Virus record (IMG/VR): IMGVR_UViG_3300045921_000066
Span: 1-26,803 of that record
Reading direction: 5' to 3' (one strand)
Source of the DNA: a virus
Length of the DNA: 26,803 nucleotides
Shown: positions 18,915 through 26,803 of the stretch, one piece after another
How the letters are laid out: the number at the start of each line of letters is the position of its first letter
Numbering within the stretch: the first letter of the stretch is position 1
Translations under genes and position numbers: made by a program
Notes under the pieces: model-generated
What the model was told of the DNA's origin: nothing
What the model saw: the letters and a program-made list of their open reading frames with translations, nothing else
Databases searched by the model: none

Positions 18915-21773
18915 ATGGACTTTCTAAAAGCAATAATGCCCTCAACGGGCTTCGTATGCGTTGCAGTGGGCAAACTTCAAAAGACCGCCCGAAAAGAAAA
19001 ACTAGATTCACTAAATCACATTCCGTTTCAAGATGTCGATACTCTAATTGCAGGTTTAAAAGACCTGCAAGCTGTAAGCACGGGAAAAGAAGTATACTTT
19101 TCTCCTGCAACCTACGCCAAAATAAAAGACCCTAATAACGGGTTTCGTAAAGGCGACAACGTATTGGCTTTAAAGTCTCTCTATGTCGATATAGACATTA
19201 GAGAGGAACCGGCTTTTTGTCACAGCTATGAGGATGCTGTTAAAGACATAAGCAGGTTTTGTGAAGAAACCTCATTTCCGTACCCGTGGCTTGTGGATTC
19301 AGGCAACGGCATTCATGCCTACTGGCCGCTTGAAAAAGAACTAAGTCCAGTAGAATGGGATGCGTATTCCGCCGGCTTTCTTGAATTAGTAAAATCCGTT
19401 TGCCCACGTCTGGTAGCGGATTCTAGTCGTACAAAAGACAAAGCCGCGTTATTGAGGTTGCCCGGATTTATCAATCATAAAAACGGGCGTAATCAAAAAG
19501 TTTCTGTACTGTCCGAAGGTGGAGGTGAACTATCACTGTCCTTAGTTCCTACTAAGGAAATAGACCCTCTCGGTACGGTTGCAGACTACTCGCATATCGA
19601 CCCTAAAGACAAAGTCGCCATCGAGCACGTCGTGTCGGCGTGTAATTGGATGCGCGAATACGTTGAACATAAAGAAACTGCCAGCGAACCGGAATGGTAC
19701 GCTGCGCTTGCTGTTGGGCGCTTTACGTATATAAAAGACCCAAAAGAAACCTACGAAAGTGCGATGGCTCTATCAACTGGCCATCCGGGGTTTAATCCAA
19801 CAGAGACTATAAAAAAGCTAGACCAACTTGCTAAGGCTAGCATCGGCCCATCGACGTGCGTGCGACTGAGTGAGCTAGCTCCGGATCGGTGCCGTCGGTG
19901 TCCGTTACGCGGCATGGTGAACAGCCCTGTCTCAGCAGGGCGCAAGATCGCTAACACCGATCCGCTTGACTTGGCAGTGATTACGGAGCCTTCTTTAGAA
20001 GAAGAAACAATCGTAGTTTCTGGGTATGAGATTGCTCCGCCACCGGCACCGTTCTTTTTTAAGAATGACCAGATATTTATGAACAAAACAGACTCTATAG
20101 TCCGTGTTTTTGACTTCCTTGTGGTGCCTATCAACAGGTCGAAAGACGAATACACAGGCCAGGAAATTGCAGAGATTGCGGCACGGTTTCCGCACGACGG
20201 AGACAAGATCATTCGCGTGCCGATGAGCCTACTTGCTGATGATAAAAAGCTCGGCATTTTCCTTGCTGACTATGGAATACTTCCAGACAGAACATACGCG
20301 CCGCATTTTTACAGGTATCTCGTAAGCTATATCAGAAGCATACAGTTGTCAAAAGCGGCTGCGCGTCAGTATTCACAATTAGGTTGGCGGTTTCCAGACA
20401 TTAACATTCCAGAATATGCAGAGTTTGTTTTGGGTGACATGGTGTACACAAAGCGCGGCTGGCTGGCCAATACTAGCATCAGCCCTACGCTCGCACCATC
20501 AAAAGCAGCTGCTACTGCATCTGGATCGTTGGAAGAATGGAAGCGTGCGTTTTCTATACTAAGCGATATTAAAGGTGCAGAACCGCTGATAGTAACTGCT
20601 CTTATGGGATTTGCTGCGCCTCTTGTCGAGTTTACTCCCTATAACGGCATACTTGTCAATTTATACGGAGGCTCTGGTAGAGGCAAGTCCACAGCGCAAC
20701 GGTTTGCGACAAGTATTTGGGGAGTTCCAAATGAACGCATGATTTTAACGCACGACAACAGAATTCCAATGCTTAATCGCATTGGAGCCATGCGCAATCT
20801 ACCAGTGACGTTTGATGAACTCACTGAAATGGACCCAGAGGCTCTTGGCACTTTGTTGTACGAAATTACGGGTGGACGTGGAAAAGAGCGCGCAACAGTT
20901 ACTGGCGTTACTAGAGCTAACGAGGCCACATGGAAAACAATAATTCTTGGAAGCTCTAATATATCCATCTACAGCAAAATTGCAAAGCTGCGTGCTGGCA
21001 ATAATGGACAAGCATACAGAGTTTTAGAGTTCGAGGTGTCTCCAGCAGTTGCAGAATACGCAATTGCTATTGATACAGCTAAGTCTATTATCGACTCTAA
21101 CTACGGTATGGCAGGCAGAGTGTATGCCGAATACTTAGCTAACAACGTAGTTTCTGTACGAAGGAAAGTTGAAGAAACTATTCGCGCGTTTACCAAAAGC
21201 TATCAAGAAGCTCCAGCAGAACGATTTTGGTTAGTAGCAGTAGCTACTATGTATGTTGGAGCTAGCATTGCCCACGAGTTAAAACTTCATACATACGACG
21301 TTGCTGGCATGGTGAATTGGATGGTAAACGCCATGAAGCAAGTTCGAGTCGAAATACAAGACACTCTGGGCGATGCGGGTAATATGCTCAACCAGTTCTT
21401 CCTTGAGAATCTTAATAACACTCTGCGTGACGATGGCAGTTCTTCAATTATGATAGTGCCGAATAACGCACGTAACATCTGTGTTAGATATTACGGTACA
21501 CAGAAGAAGATTGAGTACGTAGCTGTTACAAAGAAAGCACTCATAGATTACTGCAAGTTCTTTAAGATTGAACTTGGGTGGCTGCTTTCTTCACTGAAAA
21601 ACAGCAAAGCACTTCGTGGTGCGCGTAGGTTGGATATTTTAAACAAAACTGGACTGCCGCCAGTTGAAGTAGATTGCTACATTTTTGATGCCGAAGTTTT
21701 AATAGGGTCGCAAGAACCTTCGTTCATTCCAAAAGAAGTTAGTCAAGTCAGAAGCAGCACTTCAATAAATTAG
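18915..21773 (+). CDS. Primase-helicase fusion (AEP-type primase + DUF927-like ATPase)
   Basis: A 952-residue replication protein. The N-terminal archaeo-eukaryotic-type primase has VDID (D92, D94), SGNGIH (129-134) and DSSR..RLPGFINHK (169-189): metal-binding Asp pair, His motif and third motif in order. A CVRLSELAPDRCRRCP segment may bind zinc. The C-terminal part has Walker A GGSGRGKST (585-593) and Walker B VTFDEL (631-636), with the GW..-then-ATPase layout of DUF927 helicases. It would unwind the fork and lay primers for the polymerase at 14205. The start has AGGGA 8 bases before ATG 18915. The stop is TAG. Perfect inverted repeats occur at 19048-19070, 19539-19558 and 20765-20786. Confidence 0.87.
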   Translation: MDFLKAIMPSTGFVCVAVGKLQKTARKEKLDSLNHIPFQDVDTLIAGLKDLQAVSTGKEVYFSPATYAKIKDPNNGFRKGDNVLALKSLYVDIDIREEPAFCHSYEDAVKDISRFCEETSFPYPWLVDSGNGIHAYWPLEKELSPVEWDAYSAGFLELVKSVCPRLVADSSRTKDKAALLRLPGFINHKNGRNQKVSVLSEGGGELSLSLVPTKEIDPLGTVADYSHIDPKDKVAIEHVVSACNWMREYVEHKETASEPEWYAALAVGRFTYIKDPKETYESAMALSTGHPGFNPTETIKKLDQLAKASIGPSTCVRLSELAPDRCRRCPLRGMVNSPVSAGRKIANTDPLDLAVITEPSLEEETIVVSGYEIAPPPAPFFFKNDQIFMNKTDSIVRVFDFLVVPINRSKDEYTGQEIAEIAARFPHDGDKIIRVPMSLLADDKKLGIFLADYGILPDRTYAPHFYRYLVSYIRSIQLSKAAARQYSQLGWRFPDINIPEYAEFVLGDMVYTKRGWLANTSISPTLAPSKAAATASGSLEEWKRAFSILSDIKGAEPLIVTALMGFAAPLVEFTPYNGILVNLYGGSGRGKSTAQRFATSIWGVPNERMILTHDNRIPMLNRIGAMRNLPVTFDELTEMDPEALGTLLYEITGGRGKERATVTGVTRANEATWKTIILGSSNISIYSKIAKLRAGNNGQAYRVLEFEVSPAVAEYAIAIDTAKSIIDSNYGMAGRVYAEYLANNVVSVRRKVEETIRAFTKSYQEAPAERFWLVAVATMYVGASIAHELKLHTYDVAGMVNWMVNAMKQVRVEIQDTLGDAGNMLNQFFLENLNNTLRDDGSSSIMIVPNNARNICVRYYGTQKKIEYVAVTKKALIDYCKFFKIELGWLLSSLKNSKALRGARRLDILNKTGLPPVEVDCYIFDAEVLIGSQEPSFIPKEVSQVRSSTSIN

Positions 21774-21781
21774 GAGTCGTT

Positions 21782-22093
21782 ATGGAAAAGTTTACTGCGT
21801 ACAGAGTAACGGTTTCTCCTGAATTTAAAGGAGTCTTTAATAGTGACACACTGTTAATACATGCAACATCTTTTATATTTGAATACGAGTCATCGCCCGT
21901 TCCAATGGTAAGTTTTCAAGTAGCTGTAAGAGACGAAGAAAACGATGACTACGATTATGAAACAGTAGTGGCCATGCCAATGAAGGCTGTGGCTATGGTA
22001 GAAAGAGTATATATAGAAATAGAAGCAGAAGTTTATTACGCAGTTTCTGTTGAATGCCAACTTGTTCGCAACTTACCCCGTTTTGGAGGATAA
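21782..22093 (+). CDS. Hypothetical acidic protein (103 aa)
   Basis: AGGAG 6 bases before ATG 21782. The 103-residue product is beta-rich, with an acidic loop (RDEENDDYDYETVVAMPMKA), and ends CQLVRNLPRFGG. No known family. It lies between the primase-helicase and the ligase, and its last codons provide GGAGGA for the ligase start, so it is part of the same operon. Confidence 0.65.
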   Translation: MEKFTAYRVTVSPEFKGVFNSDTLLIHATSFIFEYESSPVPMVSFQVAVRDEENDDYDYETVVAMPMKAVAMVERVYIEIEAEVYYAVSVECQLVRNLPRFGG

Positions 22094-22094
22094 A

Positions 22095-22979
22095 ATGATT
22101 CCGCATGGATTTCGTCCTATGCTTGCTGTAGATCATAACAAAGTTAGCATGCAACCTAAGACTTTGTATATGAGTGAGAAGCTAGACGGCGTGCGTGTTT
22201 TGTTTTTCGATGGCATAGCGTACAGTAGGGCGCTTAAGCCACTGCCAAATCGTAAACTTCAAGAACTAGCAAAGATACATAAAAAAGCTCTAGAAGGCTG
22301 CGATGGCGAACTTATCTCTGGTAGTATGTACGGGCCGGACGTTTTGCAACGTAGTGTGTCCGCTGCTATGTCTTTTCATTCGCAAGACCCATTTAAAATC
22401 TACCTATTCGATAAGTTCGAGCCAAATACTTACTGGGTGAATAGATTTAAAAAGTTGTTGACAACTGAACTACCTGACTTTGTATCAGTTCTCGGCCACT
22501 ACAAAGTTGATAGTGACAATGCTTTAGCACAGTTTGAATCTGAGGTGCTGAACAGAGGTGGCGAGGGTGTTATGCTACGTGATGCTGATGGAATGTATAA
22601 ATTTGGAAGAAGCGGAACTCGCTATCCTGAACTACAGAAAGTAAAGAGATTCAAAGATTGCGAAGTTAAAATACTTGACTTCGCGCCGTTACAGCATAAC
22701 GAAAACGAGCCGACTATTGACGATCTCGGTTACACTACCAGAAGCACGTCCAAGGAAGGAATGGTAGAACTCGACAAACTTGGTAGCTTGCATGTCGAGC
22801 TACCGAATGGAGTGCGGTTCTGGGTCGGTGGCGGATTTACCGAAGCTCAGCGCGTTATGTATTGGAGAATGCGAGAAGATATTGTAGGCAAGCAAGCCAC
22901 AATCAAATACTTCCGCGAGTCGGCAGACGGTGTTCCGTTGCTGCCGACTTTTGTCGCGTTCAGAGACGATTTAGTTTAG
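22095..22979 (+). CDS. ATP-dependent DNA ligase
   Basis: A 294-residue ligase. GGAGGA 4 bases before ATG 22095 selects this start over an upstream in-frame codon at 22050. Motif I is KLDGVR (29-34), with K29 forming the ligase-AMP intermediate. DGELIS (70-75) fits motif III, EGVMLR (157-162) motif IV, and LQKVKRFKD (180-188) motif V. A C-terminal OB-fold follows (VRFWVGGGFTEAQR). It seals nicks during replication and could work with the broken kinase-like protein at 3488 in end repair. It ends TAG at 22977-22979 and overlaps the end of the opposing large gene by 9 bases. Confidence 0.92.
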   Translation: MIPHGFRPMLAVDHNKVSMQPKTLYMSEKLDGVRVLFFDGIAYSRALKPLPNRKLQELAKIHKKALEGCDGELISGSMYGPDVLQRSVSAAMSFHSQDPFKIYLFDKFEPNTYWVNRFKKLLTTELPDFVSVLGHYKVDSDNALAQFESEVLNRGGEGVMLRDADGMYKFGRSGTRYPELQKVKRFKDCEVKILDFAPLQHNENEPTIDDLGYTTRSTSKEGMVELDKLGSLHVELPNGVRFWVGGGFTEAQRVMYWRMREDIVGKQATIKYFRESADGVPLLPTFVAFRDDLV

Positions 22980-25900
22980 CATCGTCTGCGCTTGGCGCAT
23001 TAAGCGTTCGCGCTCACTACGGTATCTAGTGGTGAGCGCTACCATTCTCGCACGCTTAGCTTCCTCAGACATCAGGCGATTCTCACGAATAGCTTTAGCG
23101 TCTGCATTAAATTTCCGATTGAGACTGTCAATCTTGTTGTCAAGTTCTGCAAGTCGTCTGGTGCGCTCCGGTAGGCGGTTGAGAGTACCTTCTAATTCAG
23201 CTTGCTTAGCTTGAAAACTAAAAGTGTTCAACTGCCTACGAAGCGCATTGAACTCGACATTATCAGCGAACTGCAAATCACGAGCCGTAACTGCGTTAGT
23301 CACAGCTTTACTTAACGAAGCAAAATCAGCAGTCAGCCCGCCGACACGAGGTTCGACAAAGTTCTCAATATCACCAATAAACTGTTCGTTACGCGCTTCT
23401 TCTTTCATCACCATTGTGATACTGCGCCCAACACCACCAAACCAAGAGTCCATACCAAACATAAACACTTCGGGCGCAACGTCTATACCAAGGTTGTCGT
23501 AAAGCCACTTGCTCATATCAGTGAACATCTGCGGAGTGCCAAGTTTAGGTGAACTATACCACGGCACTCCTTCTTCTTTGTACTGATTATAAATAGTACC
23601 GACACCGAACCGCTTCCGATTTGCTGCCAAACTAAGCGCAGTGTCGCCTACCGGATTAAATCCAACCACGCCCATTAATTGAGCTTTCAAGAAGTCGTTA
23701 ATGTCTGCCTGCTCAGGAATAGTATACGGTTGGAGTGGCGTAGTGTTCTTTTGCACATGGTCAATGAACGAGTAAATTGCATCCGATGGCGTGGTATAGC
23801 CATTGACCACCATATACCCAAGTACGCCGAGAGACGGTAAAAGCTGCGGCATACCGTACCCAAGGGGTATCTTATAGAACGAATCGTCGCTTGCCTCAAT
23901 CGGCAATACGAGGTTCATCAGCATTGTCTCGGGTCTGATCTTGCTCAGAACCGGCTCATCGTCCTCGTCGTCACCGAGCGAGGCGTCGAGCATCATCATC
24001 CACAGAAAGCCCATGGCAGTGCCCCAACCGAGCAGCGCTATCGCTTTGGCTTTGTCGATTCCACCCTCAGGCTTGCGAATCGCCATGTAGAGCCGGTCCG
24101 CACCGGTCATTGCTGCACGGAAGAACGGAATCAACGAGGCAAAGTTCGACGCCTCACTTCCAGACTGCGTGAAGTTCTGCAAATTACGCACGTAAGTAGC
24201 AGCATCTTGGTCGCCCATCGTTTTACGAAGAACGTTGAATGCTGCTATACGGCCACCGTACTCGGCCATTGTGCCCATCGAGTCAAGAATTTTAACTGCG
24301 GTGTCTTTGAACTTGTAGCCTATGCGTAAAAAGTCATTTGATCGCAGTTTAGCCAGTCGTGGGTCAGCAGTTAGCTCACGCTCTAACGACGACATGATTC
24401 CGTAGAAGTCCGCGAACTGCGAAGCGCCACCGGCATCCTCGAAGTCTACAATCATTTGAGCGGTCTTATCGCCTTTAGCTGCAAACTCACGCATTTTCTG
24501 CGGACTTGCAAACGCTCCCTTTAACGCAAGATCAAGAAAACGGAAATAGCCGCCGTTACTAATGTATTCTTCAATGAACTCAACTGACTTGCCAAGGCCA
24601 TGATCTATACCGATCATAGTCGGAACGTAATTAAAATCACGAAGCGCCTGTGTTACCATCATAAACACAGGATACGCCCACGTCTGAGCACGAGAATAGA
24701 ACCGAGTAAGCGGAGCTAAGTATTTGAACAGGTACTCATTCGGTGGCTTGTGATTAGTGTTGACAAACGCCTGCGCTAACGAATCGTTATCACCAAAATC
24801 GAATATAGTAGCTGTCCCGTCAGGCTTACGCCACAGGATTTTATAGCGTCGGTCTATCTTGAGTATGTTTGCGCCTTGAGGGAAATCCGCGCTAGTCTCA
24901 AGATCGGTTTTTTGTAGCTTAAGTGCTTCGGCGTTTTTGACCATCTGCGGACCGATGACATTCATCAGTTTTGCAAACTCCATCTGATGAATAGACTGCG
25001 CAAAGACTCGCTCAAGCATCAGCAGCGGATTTTCAGGCGGACTATGTCGTCCTTCCATGGCAACAACATTGCCAGTGGTCGGTAAAAGCTCATCTGACTC
25101 CGGATCTTCAATGACCGAAGATTGAGTTTGATTTATTTTACCACGTAACGGAACCCACCAGTCAAAGTTATAACTTTCAAACCGACGACGTTGCTCCGGA
25201 GTAATGTTGGATGCGAATATATTGTCGCGTATTTGGTTCGCTACTGCTTTTAAAACAGGCTGCAAAGTTTGCAGATCTTGCCGAGTAAGCCCTGTTTTAT
25301 CTAACAGTCTGTTAAGAACTTCGTTAAGTGTGTCGGTGTCCGCACCGGAACGTTCTTCTTTTCTCCAATTTTCATTAAGAGCAAACCGATCAACTACAGC
25401 TTCAAGACTGGTTCTGAACTCGTCGCGGCTCATGCTGCCATCTTTTTCATAGGCTTCGACAAGAGCTTCTCGAATTTCTTGACCTTCGTCAGTAAGCCTA
25501 GTGCGACGTAATGCAAGATCGTAGTTACGCTCAACGCCATGAAGCGCCCACAGCATGGCTCCAAGTTCATCCATGAACTTGGCATTCGACTTACTGTTAG
25601 TTTTTGCTAACAGCTTTTCGATAGCTTCTTCAAGCGGACGAAGAACTTTTTCAGATTGAATCGAGATTGTGCTTGCAGTCTTAGCTTTAAAGTCTCCGAA
25701 TGAATTTTCAAACCGCGTCTGAATGCCAGCCTTAGCCATAATCTCGTCCACCTTGCGGGCGGGCAAGAATTCGGCGGCGACCTTCTCCCAGAACCGACGC
25801 AGCCCAGAAACTTTTTCTCGGCTAAATTCGTTAGCTGGTTCTGGATTTCCGATTTCTTTTAGGATTTCATCAACAGGAGATTCTTCTTTATCAGTTAAAC

Positions 25901-26803
25901 TAAACTGAATACCTTCGGCAGCCGCACCTTTAGATGCAGCGTTGTAAATATCATATCGCGCAACAGCCTGTGCAATAGTAACTAAGTTGTTAGTTGTTAG
26001 ATAAGGAGGCTTTCCAAGGACAGACCTCCAAATATTAGTAAACAAAGTTCTAACAGCTTCGATAAACTTACTTAAAGTATTAGACTTTTTAGATAAATTA
26101 AGTTTGACAGCTTCTTCGATCGCATAAGGCAGTATTTCGGACTCATAAAATCCGCTTGCCTTTGCGCGTTTGTTAGCAATTTGAAAAACTTTGTACTCGG
26201 GGCTATCAAATTTAGCGTTGGCCCACGATTTTACTTGAGCTTTAAGCTCATTATATTTTGCATCCGAGTTTAAATAGCGCGCAAGACTACGATGCGCAAC
26301 TTCGTGCGCATAAACCGCTATGCCATCTTCGATAGAATCTAAGTTGCTTGCTACGACATAAATGTTTCCAGTTGATGAGTCAAAAACTCCTTTGACGCCA
26401 AAAGAACGTAGGTCTAGCGATTGTTGAGTTCTTTGGTATACGCCATTCTTGTATCTTTTAGAAACAATAAAAGCTACTCTATGCGAAGGCTCTCTTTTTG
26501 AATCGAGTGCGCGTTCGATTTGTTCGGGTGTAAGAGTTATGTCTTCCCGTTCAGCAACAGCTAAACGAACATTTTCATTAGGCTCTCTTTCTGGATCAAG
26601 AGCGCGTTCGATTTGTTCGGGTGTAAGAGTTATATCTTCTCGTTTGACAACGGCTTCACGAACGTATTGACTAGGTTCTCTTTCTGGATCAAGAGCGCGT
26701 TCGATTTGTTCGGGTGTAAGAGTTATATCTTCTCGTTTGACAACGGCTTCACGAACGTATTGACTAGGTTCTCTTTCTGGATCAAGAGCGCGTTCGATTT
26801 GTT
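22971..26803 (-). CDS. Giant polyvalent / ejection-type virion protein with metallopeptidase motif (N-terminus off right edge)
   Basis: The minus-strand frame is open from base 26803 to TAA at 22971: 1276 residues visible, start outside. A TTG at 26045 is internal, not the start. From the N-terminus: at least three 31-residue repeats (core LTPEQIERALDPEREP), then a linker and YAHEVAHRS with a zinc-protease HExxH (26292-26306). Long helical regions follow, then IPFFRAAMTGADRLYMA, a hydrophobic segment (GWGTAMGFLWMMMLDASL), an acidic loop and FYKIPLGYGMPQLLPSLG. This resembles large polyvalent protein-associated domain (LPD38-like) regions in podophage proteins. The C-terminus is a basic coiled coil. 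Such proteins are packed in the capsid and ejected into the host. The orientation matches the terminase genes, as expected for a late virion gene. Confidence 0.75.
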   Translation of the reverse strand, partial: QIERALDPEREPSQYVREAVVKREDITLTPEQIERALDPEREPSQYVREAVVKREDITLTPEQIERALDPEREPNENVRLAVAEREDITLTPEQIERALDSKREPSHRVAFIVSKRYKNGVYQRTQQSLDLRSFGVKGVFDSSTGNIYVVASNLDSIEDGIAVYAHEVAHRSLARYLNSDAKYNELKAQVKSWANAKFDSPEYKVFQIANKRAKASGFYESEILPYAIEEAVKLNLSKKSNTLSKFIEAVRTLFTNIWRSVLGKPPYLTTNNLVTIAQAVARYDIYNAASKGAAAEGIQFSLTDKEESPVDEILKEIGNPEPANEFSREKVSGLRRFWEKVAAEFLPARKVDEIMAKAGIQTRFENSFGDFKAKTASTISIQSEKVLRPLEEAIEKLLAKTNSKSNAKFMDELGAMLWALHGVERNYDLALRRTRLTDEGQEIREALVEAYEKDGSMSRDEFRTSLEAVVDRFALNENWRKEERSGADTDTLNEVLNRLLDKTGLTRQDLQTLQPVLKAVANQIRDNIFASNITPEQRRRFESYNFDWWVPLRGKINQTQSSVIEDPESDELLPTTGNVVAMEGRHSPPENPLLMLERVFAQSIHQMEFAKLMNVIGPQMVKNAEALKLQKTDLETSADFPQGANILKIDRRYKILWRKPDGTATIFDFGDNDSLAQAFVNTNHKPPNEYLFKYLAPLTRFYSRAQTWAYPVFMMVTQALRDFNYVPTMIGIDHGLGKSVEFIEEYISNGGYFRFLDLALKGAFASPQKMREFAAKGDKTAQMIVDFEDAGGASQFADFYGIMSSLERELTADPRLAKLRSNDFLRIGYKFKDTAVKILDSMGTMAEYGGRIAAFNVLRKTMGDQDAATYVRNLQNFTQSGSEASNFASLIPFFRAAMTGADRLYMAIRKPEGGIDKAKAIALLGWGTAMGFLWMMMLDASLGDDEDDEPVLSKIRPETMLMNLVLPIEASDDSFYKIPLGYGMPQLLPSLGVLGYMVVNGYTTPSDAIYSFIDHVQKNTTPLQPYTIPEQADINDFLKAQLMGVVGFNPVGDTALSLAANRKRFGVGTIYNQYKEEGVPWYSSPKLGTPQMFTDMSKWLYDNLGIDVAPEVFMFGMDSWFGGVGRSITMVMKEEARNEQFIGDIENFVEPRVGGLTADFASLSKAVTNAVTARDLQFADNVEFNALRRQLNTFSFQAKQAELEGTLNRLPERTRRLAELDNKIDSLNRKFNADAKAIRENRLMSEEAKRARMVALTTRYRSERERLMRQAQTMLN
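26454..26803 (-). repeat. 93-bp (31-residue) tandem repeats in the virion protein
   Basis: TTCGATTTGTTCGGGTGTAA recurs at about 26514, 26607, 26700 and 26793 (period 93 bases) and continues off the edge. The two rightmost full copies are nearly identical; the leftmost is more diverged. Each encodes a unit like a HEAT or leucine-rich-variant alpha-solenoid repeat. Confidence 0.9.

Noticed and set aside
26045-26045. Start codon for the large minus-strand gene at 26045 (TTG)
   Set aside because: The frame stays open to the window edge with a conserved HEVAH motif and repeats upstream, so this codon is internal.
26454-26803. Regular 93-bp repeats considered as a CRISPR array
   Set aside because: The repeats are contiguous, without unique spacers, and encode a protein repeat in frame.

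Overview
The window is part of the genome of a tailed double-stranded DNA bacteriophage. Evidence is a terminase small/large subunit pair, a full phage replication set (family A DNA polymerase, primase-helicase fusion, SNF2-type helicase, two PD-(D/E)XK nucleases, ATP-dependent ligase), a compact tRNA cluster and the end of a very large virion-type protein. No integrase, excisionase or CI-like repressor was seen, so this stretch suggests a lytic phage. The ribosome binding sites are Shine-Dalgarno type and one clear sigma70-like promoter is present, so the host is bacterial. All four tRNAs read codons ending in A (or AUG/AUA), which are rare in GC-rich bacteria. This hints at a GC-rich Gram-negative host, but that is inference.

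Layout. 1-1421 (minus): terminase large subunit (runs off the left edge) and small subunit. 1422-1972: no gene, with a degenerate 45-bp tandem repeat, an 11-bp tandem repeat and hairpins. 1968-2518 (minus): one GC-rich gene with its own promoter and terminators, like a moron. 2519-3437: about 0.9 kb without genes at the point where transcription diverges. It holds seven GTTCAG/CTGAAC motifs, a 20-bp direct repeat, (TA)12 and a Z-DNA-like alternating tract, making it a candidate origin or control region. 3438-5096 (plus): a run of very small genes, including a polynucleotide-kinase-like gene broken by an in-frame amber codon. 5101-7703: MoxR-type AAA ATPase, a small gene, a terminator, then a metallopeptidase-VWA protein. 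7706-10276: four tRNAs (CAT, TTT, TCT, TAA anticodons) mixed with small AT-rich genes and a 60-bp inverted repeat. 10264-22979: the replication and recombination module. 22971-26803 (minus): the C-terminal part of a huge protein with 31-residue repeats and an HEVAH metallopeptidase motif, resembling phage polyvalent or ejection proteins; it runs off the right edge.

How it fits together. Plus-strand genes from 3.4 to 23 kb look like the early and replication transcription unit, with many start/stop overlaps. Minus-strand genes at both ends look like late packaging and virion genes. Primase-helicase, polymerase, Cys-rich candidate ssDNA-binding protein, SNF2 helicase, VRR-NUC, Cas4/RecB-like nuclease and ligase would form the replisome. 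A stand-alone TSCPD protein suggests a link to nucleotide metabolism. A notable global feature is an apparent excess of perfect short inverted repeats inside coding sequence, densest at about 3.4-7.1 kb.
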